A stretch of 64,000 nucleotides of DNA from Pseudomonas mediterranea CFBP 5447 (lineage in GTDB: Bacteria; Pseudomonadota; Gammaproteobacteria; Pseudomonadales; Pseudomonadaceae), in the NCBI RefSeq assembly GCF_000774145.1, contig NZ_KN322985.1, positions 588,710-652,709 of the forward strand, read 5' to 3'. The notes below the pieces were generated by a model. The model saw only the letters and a list, made by a program, of their open reading frames with translations, ran no database searches and was not told the origin of the DNA. Below, piece by piece: positions 19,548 through 28,129 of this stretch (its first letter is position 1; every line of letters starts with the position of its first letter). The position numbers and the translations under genes are program-made.

Positions 19548-21161
19548 ATGTTACGAATCACCGAACTCAAGCTGCCGATCGACCACCCCGAGGAAGACCT
19601 GCGCGCTGCCATCCTGCAGCGCCTGGGCATCGCCAGCGATGACCTGCTCGACTTCACCTTGTTCAAGCGCAGCTACGACGCGCGGAAAAAATCTTCCGAA
19701 CTGTGCTTCATCTACACCCTCGACCTGACGGTACGCGATGAAGCCGGCCTGCTGCGCAAGTTCGCCGACGACCGTAACGTCAACGAAGCGCCGGATGTCA
19801 GCTACAAGATGATCGGCCAGGCACCGGCAGACCTGGGCGAGCGGCCGATCGTGGTCGGTTTCGGCCCGTGCGGCATCTTCGCCGCCCTGCTGTTGGCGCA
19901 AATGGGCTTCAAGCCGATCATTCTCGAACGCGGCCCGGAAGTGCGCCAGCGCACCAAGGACACCTGGGGCCTGTGGCGCAAAAGTGTGCTCAACCCCGAA
20001 TCCAACGTGCAATTCGGCGAAGGCGGCGCGGGCACCTTTTCCGACGGCAAGCTCTACAGCCAGATCAAGGATCCGAAGTTCCTCGGTCGCAAAGTACTGC
20101 ACGAATTCGTCAAGGCCGGGGCGCCGGAAGAAATCCTCTATGTCAGCAAACCGCACATCGGCACCTTTCGCCTGACAGGCGTGGTGGAAACCATGCGCGA
20201 GCAGATTCGCGCCCTCGGCGGCGAAGTACGCTTCCAGCAGCGGGTTACGGATGTGCTGATCGAGGACGGCCAGTTGGTCGGTGTCGAACTGGCCAGCGGT
20301 GAACGCATTCACTCCAGGCACGTGATCCTGGCCCTGGGCCACAGCGCCCGGGACACTTTCCGCATGCTTCACAGCCGGGGCGTGTACATGGAAGCCAAGC
20401 CGTTCTCGGTGGGTTTCCGCATCGAACACCCGCAATCGCTGATCGACAGCGCGCGCCTGGGCAAATACGCCGGCCACCCGAAACTGGGCGCCGCCGACTA
20501 TAAACTGGTGCATCACGCCAAGAATGGCCGTTCGGTGTACAGCTTCTGCATGTGCCCAGGCGGCACCGTGGTGGCGGCGACGTCCGAGCCGAACCGCGTC
20601 GTGACCAACGGCATGAGCCAGTATTCGCGTAACGAACGCAACGCCAACTCCGGCATCGTCGTGGGCATCACCCCGGAAGTCGATTATCCGGGCGGCCCGC
20701 TGGCCGGGATCGAGCTGCAGGAACGCCTGGAATCCCATGCTTTCGTGCTCGGCGGCAGCAACTACGAAGCCCCGGCGCAACTGGTGGGCGACTTCATCGC
20801 CGGCAAACCGTCCACGGCACTGGGCAGCGTCGAGCCGTCCTACAAACCCGGGGTTTCCCTGGGCGACCTGGCCCTGGCCCTGCCGGACTTCGCCATCGAA
20901 GCCATCCGCGAAGCGCTGCCGGCCTTCGAGAAACAGATTCGCGGCTACTCGCTGCACGACGCCGTGCTGACCGGGATCGAAACCCGCACCTCATCGCCGC
21001 TGCGCATCACCCGCAACGAATCGCTGCAGAGCCTGAACGTGAAGGGCCTGTTCCCGGCAGGTGAAGGCGCCGGCTACGCGGGCGGGATCCTGTCGGCGGG
21101 CGTGGACGGGATCCGCATTGCCGAAGCGGTGGCGCGGGATATCCTCGGCCTGGAGGGCTGA
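19548..21161 (+). CDS. COG2509-type FAD-dependent oxidoreductase
   Basis: A 537-aa cytosolic flavoprotein. After an N-terminal module of about 95 residues (MLRITELKLPIDHPEEDLRAAI) comes the FAD Rossmann motif VGFGPCGIFAALLLAQMG with the glutamate of ILERGPEVRQR. Further hallmarks are FGEGGAGTFSDGKLYS, KPFSVGFRIEHPQ and the C-terminal GLFPAGEGAGYAGGILSAGVDGI. It matches the widespread uncharacterised dehydrogenase family COG2509; the substrate is not known. Monocistronic. Confidence 0.88.
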   Translation: MLRITELKLPIDHPEEDLRAAILQRLGIASDDLLDFTLFKRSYDARKKSSELCFIYTLDLTVRDEAGLLRKFADDRNVNEAPDVSYKMIGQAPADLGERPIVVGFGPCGIFAALLLAQMGFKPIILERGPEVRQRTKDTWGLWRKSVLNPESNVQFGEGGAGTFSDGKLYSQIKDPKFLGRKVLHEFVKAGAPEEILYVSKPHIGTFRLTGVVETMREQIRALGGEVRFQQRVTDVLIEDGQLVGVELASGERIHSRHVILALGHSARDTFRMLHSRGVYMEAKPFSVGFRIEHPQSLIDSARLGKYAGHPKLGAADYKLVHHAKNGRSVYSFCMCPGGTVVAATSEPNRVVTNGMSQYSRNERNANSGIVVGITPEVDYPGGPLAGIELQERLESHAFVLGGSNYEAPAQLVGDFIAGKPSTALGSVEPSYKPGVSLGDLALALPDFAIEAIREALPAFEKQIRGYSLHDAVLTGIETRTSSPLRITRNESLQSLNVKGLFPAGEGAGYAGGILSAGVDGIRIAEAVARDILGLEG

Positions 21162-21197
21162 TCCCCTTTCAAGTGACGTGGCGGTTAGGGAACACCC

Positions 21198-21281
21198 TCG
21201 CTCGGTGCTCGCGATAGCGGCGGGTCAGTCGACGAAGAAAGCGTCTGACACTCCGCTATCGCGAGCAGGCTCGCTCCCACA
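21198..21281. repeat. REPIN with a degenerate left arm
   Basis: The right arm (21253-21281) is canonical for the TGTGGGAGCGAG subtype. The left arm (about 21198-21220) has lost its outer half, keeping only GCTCGCGATAGCGG. A decaying copy. Confidence 0.75.
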
Positions 21282-21304
21282 GGAATTCCAGTGTCTGGAA
21301 GGTC

Positions 21305-22399
21305 TCAGATATTGGCCCGCAGCACCGTCTCCGGCAGCGCCTCGCCGCGCTCCACGCTCGCCGCCACGGCGTCCATCAATCCATCCAACTCATACCCCTG
21401 GGCCTTGAGCCACACCGGGTCGTAATACGTCGTGGCATAACGCTCGCCGCCATCGCACAGGATCGCCACGATCGACCCTGACTCACCGGCGTCCACCATC
21501 CGCTTCGCGGCGATCAGCGCACCGATCAGGTTGGTGCCGCTGGATCCACCGACCCGTCGTCCCAAGCGCTGGGCCAGGTAATGCATCGCCGCCAGCGACA
21601 AGGCATCGGGTACCTTGACCATCGCATCAATGACGTTGGGCAGGAACGACGCCTCGACCCGTGGCCGGCCGATCCCTTCAATCCGCGAGCCGCATTCCAA
21701 ACGGAGGCTGGCATCGCCGCTGCGGTAGTAGTCGAAAAACACCGAACGCTCCGCGTCGGCACAGAGTACGCGGGTACCGTGCTGCCGATAGCGTACATAG
21801 CGGCCCAGGGTCGCGGTGGTCCCCCCGGTCCCCGGGCTGGAAATCAGCCAGCTCGGCTCCGGGTGCTGTTCGAAACGCATCTGCTGGAAGATTGACTCGG
21901 CGATGTTGTTGTTGGCTCGCCAGTCCGTGGCACGTTCGGCGTAGGTGAACTGATCGATGAAGTGCCCGTCATGCTCACGGGCAAGACGCTCGGACTCGGC
22001 GTAGATCTGCGTAGGATCGTCCACCAGATGGCTCTGGCCGCCATAGAACGCAATCTGTGCGATTTTTTCCCTGGACGTCGTCGCCGGCATGACCGCAATG
22101 AACGGCAGGCCCAGCAACCTGGCGAAATAGGCCTCGGAAATGGCGGTCGATCCACTGGAAGCCTCGATCACCGGAGCGCCGGGCTTGAGCCAGCCATTAC
22201 ACAGCGCATAGAGAAACAGCGACCGAGCCAGTCGGTGCTTGAGACTGCCAGTGGGATGGCTGGACTCATCCTTGAAGTACAACTCGATGCCCGGAAAACC
22301 CGGCAGTGGCAGCGGGATCAGATGCGTATCGGCGCTGCGCTGGAAATCGGCCTCGATGATGCGAATCGCTTCGCGTGCCCACTGACGGTGGTCATTCAT
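21305..22399 (-). CDS. PLP-dependent cysteine synthase-family enzyme
   Basis: A 364-aa fold-type II PLP enzyme. The lysine expected to bind PLP is in TGSLKHR (residues about 50-56), the phosphate- or substrate-binding loop is [10 protein letters not shown], and the phosphate-binding [13 protein letters not shown] follows; [17 protein letters not shown] is near the C-terminus. The organisation matches cysteine synthase-like proteins related to cysteine desulfhydrase. Whether it makes or degrades Cys cannot be told. No cysteine genes are adjacent. Confidence 0.8.
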   Translation of the reverse strand: MNDHRQWAREAIRIIEADFQRSADTHLIPLPLPGFPGIELYFKDESSHPTGSLKHRLARSLFLYALCNGWLKPGAPVIEASSGSTAISEAYFARLLGLPFIAVMPATTSREKIAQIAFYGGQSHLVDDPTQIYAESERLAREHDGHFIDQFTYAERATDWRANNNIAESIFQQMRFEQHPEPSWLISSPGTGGTTATLGRYVRYRQHGTRVLCADAERSVFFDYYRSGDASLRLECGSRIEGIGRPRVEASFLPNVIDAMVKVPDALSLAAMHYLAQRLGRRVGGSSGTNLIGALIAAKRMVDAGESGSIVAILCDGGERYATTYYDPVWLKAQGYELDGLMDAVAASVERGEALPETVLRANI

Positions 22400-22585
22400 G
22401 TGTTCTCTCGCAGGATAGGTTCGACGCGGGGAAAGCCTGGCGGTCAGGACTGGATATGGGAAAAACCAGTCACAAGCTTAGGAAAAAACCGACATCACGC
22501 ACAGGTACAGCTAAGGTCCAATATGCCCTGCAACTGCCCGACCGCCTCGCCGGCCTTGTAACGACATATAACAAAAAAGAATATA

Positions 22586-22638
22586 ACTTTTGTTTTAACA
22601 ACTAACAGTACGGGTTAGGGTGTGACCACTTTTGTTTT
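22586..22638 (+). repeat. Short direct repeats in the nhaA leader
   Basis: ACTTTTGTTTT occurs twice, near 22586 and 22627, in an AT-rich leader that contrasts with the surrounding GC-rich DNA. The spacing is about four helical turns, compatible with a regulator binding in tandem. Confidence 0.35.
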
Positions 22639-22656
22639 GACGAATGGAGAGCGAAA

Positions 22657-23844
22657 TTGCCTCTACGTAATTCCCTGACACGTTTTTTCCAGCTGGAGGC
22701 AGCCAGCGGCCTGCTGTTGATCGCCGCCGCGGTGCTGGCCCTGGTCATCAACAATTCGCCTCTTTCCTGGCTGTACGGCGGCCTGCTGGATACCCCCGTG
22801 GTGGTCCAGGTCGGCGCGTTGAAAATCGCCAAGCCGCTGCTGTTGTGGATCAACGATGGCCTGATGGCGATGTTCTTCCTGCTCATAGGCCTGGAAGTCA
22901 AACGCGAAGTGCTCGATGGGCAACTGTCGAAGCCTTCGCAAATCGTCCTGCCGGGAGCAGCGGCGATTGGCGGCATGGTCGTGCCCGCGCTGATCTACTG
23001 GTTCCTCAACCGTGACAACCCGGCTGCCCTTTCGGGCTGGGCCATCCCCACGGCCACCGACATCGCCTTCGCCCTCGGGGTGCTGGCCTTGCTGGGCAAG
23101 CGAGTACCGGTTTCACTCAAGCTGTTCCTCATGACCCTGGCGATCATCGACGACCTGGGCGCCATTATCATCATCGCCATTTTCTATTCCGGCGCCCTGT
23201 CGACCTTGTCGTTGATGCTGGCGGCCGCATGCATTGCCGTACTGGTGGCGATGAACCGGATGGGCGTGGTCAGGCTCGGTCCCTACATGATCGTTGGCCT
23301 GATTCTCTGGGTCTGCGTGCTCAAGAGCGGGGTCCATGCCACCCTGGCCGGGGTTACGTTGGCGTTCTGCATTCCGTTGCGCACGAAAAACGCCGAAACC
23401 TCGCCGCTGTTGACCCTGGAGCATGCCCTGCATCCATGGGTGGCCTATGGCATCCTGCCGCTGTTCGCCTTCGCCAATGCCGGCCTGTCCCTGAGCGGTG
23501 TCACCGTCGAGAGCTTCACCCACCACGTGCCGATGGGCATCGCGGTCGGCCTGTTGCTGGGCAAGACCGTCGGTGTGTTCGGCCTGACCTGGCTTGCCGT
23601 GAAAATCGGCATCGCCAACCTGCCCCTCGGCGCCAATTGGGGTCAGGTACTGGGGGTGGCGATCCTGTGCGGGATCGGTTTCACCATGAGCCTGTTCGTC
23701 GGCTCACTGGCCTTCGAGCCCGGCACCAGCGAGTATGCCGGCATGGACCGGATGGGGATTCTCACGGGGTCGATCCTCGCGGCGCTACTGGGCTACATAG
23801 TGGCAGCGGCGGCCAGTCGCAAGCCTTCCGCGTTGTCCTCCTGA
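22657..23844 (+). CDS. nhaA: Na+/H+ antiporter NhaA
   Basis: Inner-membrane antiporter of 395 aa exchanging two H+ for one Na+ at alkaline pH. The key sequences are present: [15 protein letters not shown] (equivalent to Asp133) and [16 protein letters not shown] (the Asp163/Asp164 pair), then [16 protein letters not shown] near the C-terminus. The start is a TTG at 22657 with GGAG 8 bases upstream; the protein then begins [20 protein letters not shown], as expected for the family. The leader has two direct repeats. Confidence 0.93.
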   Translation: MPLRNSLTRFFQLEAASGLLLIAAAVLALVINNSPLSWLYGGLLDTPVVVQVGALKIAKPLLLWINDGLMAMFFLLIGLEVKREVLDGQLSKPSQIVLPGAAAIGGMVVPALIYWFLNRDNPAALSGWAIPTATDIAFALGVLALLGKRVPVSLKLFLMTLAIIDDLGAIIIIAIFYSGALSTLSLMLAAACIAVLVAMNRMGVVRLGPYMIVGLILWVCVLKSGVHATLAGVTLAFCIPLRTKNAETSPLLTLEHALHPWVAYGILPLFAFANAGLSLSGVTVESFTHHVPMGIAVGLLLGKTVGVFGLTWLAVKIGIANLPLGANWGQVLGVAILCGIGFTMSLFVGSLAFEPGTSEYAGMDRMGILTGSILAALLGYIVAAAASRKPSALSS

Positions 23845-23868
23845 TTCTTGAAGCAAACGCAATCCTTC

Positions 23869-23896
23869 TGTGGGAGCGAGCCTGCTCGCGATAGCG
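23869..23896 (+). repeat. Solitary REP arm
   Basis: A single TGTGGGAGCGAG-subtype arm without its inverted partner, 25 bases after the nhaA stop codon. Confidence 0.85.
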
Positions 23897-23975
23897 TCGG
23901 CACATCCAGCCTCTATTCAAGCTGACTCACCGCTAAGCGCTCGTCCGAGCGAGGCACAGGGGAACGCGTACGCTA

Positions 23976-24016
23976 AAAAAACGGCGCTTTCTCCATTGGA
24001 GGAAGCGCCATTTTTT
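23976..24016. terminator. Bidirectional terminator between nhaA and the glycine-zipper lipoprotein
   Basis: A 12-base stem (23983-23994 with 23998-24009, one wobble pair) with an ATT loop, preceded by seven A and followed by six T. It serves both convergent genes. Confidence 0.85.
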
Positions 24017-24057
24017 GAGCAGACATTAAAACCAGAGAAACGCTTACCCGATCCAGC

Positions 24058-24522
24058 TTAGTGCGATACGCGACTCGTCCCGCCCACAGTGGAAATACGA
24101 ACCCGCTCACCCACGCGGAACACTTCGTTTTCCTGAACCTGTTGCACGTAGGCGCGCATGCTGCCGTCGTCTTCGCGAACGGTGATTTCCACGCCCTGGG
24201 TACGGGTCAGGCCTTCCTCAGTCGCGGAACCGATCAGGCCGCCGGCCACCGCACCGATAACGGCAGCAACGATGCTGCCACGGCCGCCACCGATGGCGCT
24301 GCCGCCTACACCACCCACCACCGCACCGGCCGCACCGCCGATTGGGGTCTTGGTGCCTTCGATCTTGACCGGACGCAGGGATTCGATGGTCCCCATGCGA
24401 ATGGTCTGCACGCGACGCGCTTCGTCACGGGAGTAAGAGTCACCGGTCAGGCTCGACTGACAGCCAGTGAGCAACATCGCCATCGTGGAAAAGGAAGCAA
24501 CCAGCAAAACAGACTTACGCAT
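24058..24522 (-). CDS. Glycine-zipper 2TM-domain lipoprotein (SlyB/Pcp-like)
   Basis: A 154-aa outer-membrane lipoprotein. The signal peptide ends at Cys21 (MAMLLTGC). The glycine zipper spans about residues 61-105 (GGAAGAVVGGVGGSAIGGG, then AAVIGAVAGGLIGSATEEG), followed by the family tail VEITVREDDGS and FRVGERVRI. SlyB/Pcp proteins help envelope integrity under stress. A GGAG site precedes the ATG at 24522. Confidence 0.88.
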   Translation of the reverse strand: MRKSVLLVASFSTMAMLLTGCQSSLTGDSYSRDEARRVQTIRMGTIESLRPVKIEGTKTPIGGAAGAVVGGVGGSAIGGGRGSIVAAVIGAVAGGLIGSATEEGLTRTQGVEITVREDDGSMRAYVQQVQENEVFRVGERVRISTVGGTSRVSH

Positions 24523-24693
24523 AGCATCGAACTCCAAAAGACAGGGAACTATTAAACTCCGCAGCTTGACGCCTGTCACGGCCTGGCCGGGATAAAATTG
24601 TTTTCATTCAGGTGGGATACAGGCGCACCCGAAAAATTCACCCAACAGTAGCGTCAATTTCCGAAACCTGCGTCATCAGCCCAAGGATTTTGC

Positions 24694-24978
24694 ATGGATT
24701 ATTTCATCATCGTCGCGACCACCATCGCCGGCCTGTACTTTCACTGGTGGCTGTATGTGCGGATCAAACGCTGGATGGACCGCGATCTGGCGCTGTCATT
24801 GGCGGGGCAGGATGAGCAAAAGAAAACCTACATGCTGCAACAGCTGGCCCGCGCCCGAGAACAGGGGATCAAGCGCCGGGACCTGCCGCAATGGCTTCAA
24901 GCCGCTGCGACAGGTTATGCCGATGCTAAGGCGCCAGGCGCTCGCGAGTCCAGTCCGTCCCTTGCAGACGGTAATTGA
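24694..24978 (+). CDS. Small membrane-anchored hypothetical protein (94 aa)
   Basis: It has one N-terminal membrane segment ([21 protein letters not shown], residues 2-22) and a charged cytoplasmic tail with helical character ([23 protein letters not shown]). AAGGAT precedes the ATG. The last 53 bases overlap the 3' end of pdxH tail to tail, so the C-terminal 17 residues are read from antisense pdxH sequence. I do not recognise a function. Confidence 0.65.
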   Translation: MDYFIIVATTIAGLYFHWWLYVRIKRWMDRDLALSLAGQDEQKKTYMLQQLARAREQGIKRRDLPQWLQAAATGYADAKAPGARESSPSLADGN

Positions 24979-25573
24979 GGCGATCATGCAGGCGGCTCGG
25001 GCGACCCTGCCAGAATTCGATGCGCTCGGGCAGTAAACGATATCCCCCCCAATGCTCCGGACAGTGGGGCTGGCTATCACTGAAACGTTGTTCGGTGGCC
25101 TTGAGCAGGTTTTCCAGCTCGTCGCGACCGGTAATCACCCGGCTCTGGGGCGAGGCCCAGGCACCGAGACGACTGCCCAATGGACGAACCTGATAATAGG
25201 CGTCCGATTCCTGCGCCGTGACCTTCACCACCTTGCCCTCGATGCGTACCTGACGCTCCAGGGTCGGCCAGAAGAACGTCATGGCCGCGAACGGATTCGC
25301 GGCCAGTTGCTGGCCCTTGGCACTGTCGTAGTTGGTGAAGAAGGTAAAGCCCTGGGCATCCAACCCCTTGAGCAACAGGATCCGGCAGTGCGGACGGCCA
25401 TCGGCATCCACCGTGGCCAGGGTCATGGCGTTGGCCTCCACCGGAGCCTGCTCGGTTTTCACCGCCTCGGCGAACCATTGATGGAACAACGCAAATGGCT
25501 CGGCCGGGGCTTGCGCCTCGGCCAGGCCATCGCGGGTGTAGTCGCGGCGCATATCAGCCAGCGTTTGGGTCAT
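24926..25573 (-). CDS. pdxH: Pyridoxamine 5'-phosphate oxidase
   Basis: FMN enzyme making pyridoxal 5'-phosphate from PNP or PMP, 215 aa. Typical segments are [65 protein letters not shown] and the C-terminal [17 protein letters not shown] with LAP at the end. AAGGAG precedes the start. Its 3' end overlaps the convergent small membrane-protein gene. Confidence 0.95.
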   Translation of the reverse strand: MTQTLADMRRDYTRDGLAEAQAPAEPFALFHQWFAEAVKTEQAPVEANAMTLATVDADGRPHCRILLLKGLDAQGFTFFTNYDSAKGQQLAANPFAAMTFFWPTLERQVRIEGKVVKVTAQESDAYYQVRPLGSRLGAWASPQSRVITGRDELENLLKATEQRFSDSQPHCPEHWGGYRLLPERIEFWQGRPSRLHDRLNYRLQGTDWTRERLAP

Positions 25574-25597
25574 GGCGCACTCCTTGTGGTTCGCCTG

Positions 25598-26713
25598 TCA
25601 CTGCTTGGGGGTATCGGCGGCCGCGACTTTCTTGGCATCGGTGGCGGCCTTGGCCGGCTGAGGTTTCTTCGCCGGGGTGGGCTTCTTGGCCGGGGCTTTC
25701 TTCGCTGGAGCCTTGGCGGTGGCTTTCTTGGCCGGCGCCTTTTTAGTGGCCGGCACCGTGGCTTTCTGGGTCGCAGGCGCCGGGACAGCTGGCTTCACGT
25801 CCTGGGCAGCCACCAGCGTGACCGGTGCCGGAGCCGACAAATTGTATTTACCGACCAGTGCCATCAAGGTGTTTTGCGGCGTTACCAGCAACTCCACGCG
25901 ACGGTTCAAGGCGCGACCTTCAACACTGTCGTTGGCCGCACGCGGTTCCACCGACCCCAAGCCCCGCATCATCAGGCGATCGCGTTGCAAACCACTGAGA
26001 CGGAAAATAGCCGCCACGGACTGGGCACGCTCCTGGCTGAGCTTCAGGTTCGCCGGCGCAGCGCCCGAGGTGTCGGCGTGGCCCAGAATCAGCACGGCGG
26101 ATTTCGGGTCGGCTTCCAGGACCTTCGCCACGCGCGTGAACGGGCCGAGGGTCACCGGCAGCAGCATGGCCGGACGATCCGGGTTGAAGGAGCTGTCCAC
26201 GGGTGCGGTGACCACCAGGACGTTGTCGCGACGCTCGAGCTGGAACTTGCTGCCCTCGATGGCGGTGCGCAGCTTTGGCTCGTAGTCGTCGAGCCAGGCC
26301 TGGGTGACTTTCGGATCGGGCAGCGGCGCTGCCTTGGCGGCTTCCTGCTCCTTGCCGCCGAATGGCCACCACCATTTCCCACCGTCTTGCGTTTCGGCCT
26401 TGGCAACAGGCGTCGGGGCCTTCGCTACAGGCTTGGCTTCCGCCTTGACCTGGTCTTTTGCGGCAGCGTCGTTGGCCGCATCATCGTCGGAGGAGAACGG
26501 CCACCACCAGTGGCTGGCGCTCTCGGCCTTGGCCTGCGGCGCGATGGCCGCCGGCTTCAGGGGGGCCGCAGGCGCCGCCTCTTTGACCGCAGCCTGGTCG
26601 GAAGAGCCGAACGGCCACCAACCACCGCCGCCCTCGGCATCATTTTGTGGAGTTTGCGCGCAACCGGTGATCGCGAAGCACAGCGCCAGGGCGAGGGATT
26701 TATTCGATAACAT
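25598..26713 (-). CDS. OmpA-family lipoprotein with three WWPF modules and an AlgP-like Lys/Ala/Pro tail
   Basis: A 371-aa protein with a lipobox (Cys18, AITGC). The next 100 residues are low-complexity and carry three near-identical aromatic modules: GWWPFGSS (31-38), HWWWPFSS (68-75) and KWWWPFGG (113-120). The OmpA peptidoglycan-binding domain follows (VLILGHADTSGAAPANLKLSQERAQSVA, NRRVELLV). The last 60 residues are a repetitive Lys/Ala/Pro tail (KKAPAKKATAKAPAKKAPAK) like AlgP or histone H1-type tails. Likely anchors outer membrane to cell wall; the roles of the modules and the basic tail are unknown. It is 24 bases upstream of pdxH on the same strand order (transcribed first). Confidence 0.82.
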   Translation of the reverse strand: MLSNKSLALALCFAITGCAQTPQNDAEGGGGWWPFGSSDQAAVKEAAPAAPLKPAAIAPQAKAESASHWWWPFSSDDDAANDAAAKDQVKAEAKPVAKAPTPVAKAETQDGGKWWWPFGGKEQEAAKAAPLPDPKVTQAWLDDYEPKLRTAIEGSKFQLERRDNVLVVTAPVDSSFNPDRPAMLLPVTLGPFTRVAKVLEADPKSAVLILGHADTSGAAPANLKLSQERAQSVAAIFRLSGLQRDRLMMRGLGSVEPRAANDSVEGRALNRRVELLVTPQNTLMALVGKYNLSAPAPVTLVAAQDVKPAVPAPATQKATVPATKKAPAKKATAKAPAKKAPAKKPTPAKKPQPAKAATDAKKVAAADTPKQ

Positions 26714-26831
26714 TGGATATCCACAAAATGATGTAAATGAAAAATACAGGACCCAGTCCGGGGCACATAAACAGACGCTTTGAAACCGAAAAGGACACCA
26801 GGTTCCGATGCGCCCCCCCTTCAGGAACGTT

Positions 26832-27977
26832 TTACAGACAAGTGGCAAGCACCCGCGCCAGGTTCTGCGCGCGCGGATCCATCAACACGTAAGGCCCCAG
26901 CGTGTTCGTCACGAAGCCGAACGCCACGTCATGCTCCGGATCGGCAAACCCGATGGAGCCACCCGCCCCCGGATGACCGAATGCCCGCGGGCCCAGGCCG
27001 TAGGTGGCGTTCGGGACATCCGGCTGGTCCAGCATGCAACCCAGGCCGAAACGGGTCTGGGTCAGCAAGGTCTTGTCCTCGCCGAAACTATGCTGGCGGG
27101 TCAGCTCATCGAGCATTTCACCTTCCAGCAGGCTGCCATCCAGCAGAGCGGCATAGAACCCGGCGATGCTACGGGCGTTGCCGTGGCCGTTGGCGGCCGG
27201 CTGCTGCATGCGTCGCCACTCGGGTTTGTTGGTGCTGGTCAGGACGGATGGCGGATTGGTGAAGGCCCGGGTGGTCATGGCGGTGGGCTCGCGCATCGTC
27301 ACCTGGAGCAGGCGTTGCGCCGCCGCATCGCCGACGTTGCCTTTGCCGCGGGCGATATGGGCCACGCGATGGAACTCCTGGTCCGCGAGGCCGACATGGA
27401 AATCCAGGCCCAACGGCTTGGCCACCCGTGCCACGATGGACTCTCCAGGGCCTCGACCGTCTGCCCTGCGCAATAATTCGCCGACCAGCCAGCCGTAGGT
27501 GATCGCGGCGTAACCATGGCCATCTCCCGGTGTCCACCAAGGCGTTTCGGCAGCCAGGGCGTTGACCATCGTGTTCCAGTCATACAAGGCTTCGGGCGCC
27601 AGCAATTCACGCAACGCCGGCAATCCGGCCTGATGGCAGAGCAATTGGCGCAGGGTAATGGATTGCTTGCCGGCCGCGGCAAATTCGGGCCAGTACCGGG
27701 CGGCCGGGGCGTCCAGTTGCAACTTGCCTTCCGCGACCAGTTGCAGGGCAGTGACGGCAGTGAAGGTCTTGGTGCAGGAAAACAGATTGGCGATGGTATC
27801 GCTGTGCCAGGCCTCGTGCCCGTCCTTATCAGCCGTACCGGCCCACAGATCGATCACCGTCCGGCCGCCGACCTGGATGCACAGCGCCGCGCCGCGCTCC
27901 TGGGGATCATCGAACAGCGCTGCGAAGGCTTCGCGTACCGCCTCGAACTGAAGTTCATAATGGCCTTGAATCTGCAC
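26832..27977 (-). CDS. EstB-like serine hydrolase (class C beta-lactamase fold)
   Basis: A 381-aa cytosolic protein (no signal peptide) with the Ser-x-x-Lys motif SCTKT (NLFSCTKTFTAVTALQLV) and the Tyr motif region YAAITYGWLVGELLRR. These define the EstB/carboxylesterase branch of the beta-lactamase fold, whose members hydrolyse esters rather than beta-lactams. The start is assigned to a GTG at 27977, with AGGAG six bases upstream; the ORF could read further upstream to an unsupported ATG. Substrate unknown. Confidence 0.85.
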   Translation of the reverse strand: MQIQGHYELQFEAVREAFAALFDDPQERGAALCIQVGGRTVIDLWAGTADKDGHEAWHSDTIANLFSCTKTFTAVTALQLVAEGKLQLDAPAARYWPEFAAAGKQSITLRQLLCHQAGLPALRELLAPEALYDWNTMVNALAAETPWWTPGDGHGYAAITYGWLVGELLRRADGRGPGESIVARVAKPLGLDFHVGLADQEFHRVAHIARGKGNVGDAAAQRLLQVTMREPTAMTTRAFTNPPSVLTSTNKPEWRRMQQPAANGHGNARSIAGFYAALLDGSLLEGEMLDELTRQHSFGEDKTLLTQTRFGLGCMLDQPDVPNATYGLGPRAFGHPGAGGSIGFADPEHDVAFGFVTNTLGPYVLMDPRAQNLARVLATCL

Positions 27978-28081
27978 CCGCAACTCCTTTGAAACAAAGA
28001 CTTTCTCAAGTGGCCGCATTGTTTCAGCCATTGGCGGTTTTGGAAACCGTCATGGGACGGCTGGCCAAGCCAACATTGATT

Positions 28082-28111
28082 TGTGGTGAGGGAGCTTGCT
28101 CCCTCGCCACA
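28082..28111. repeat. Short solitary REP hairpin
   Basis: A 30-base imperfect palindrome, TGTGGTGAGGGAGCTTGCTC followed by CCTCGCCACA, the core of the TGTGGCGAGGGAGC subtype without the rest of the element. It lies between two minus-strand genes. Confidence 0.75.
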
Positions 28112-28129
28112 GGGACCGTGCCGTCAATA

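Noticed and set aside
27978..28031. Upstream ATG as start of the serine hydrolase
   Set aside because: A GTG at 27977 has a well-placed AGGAG, while the upstream ATG has none and would put the ribosome-binding site inside the coding sequence.
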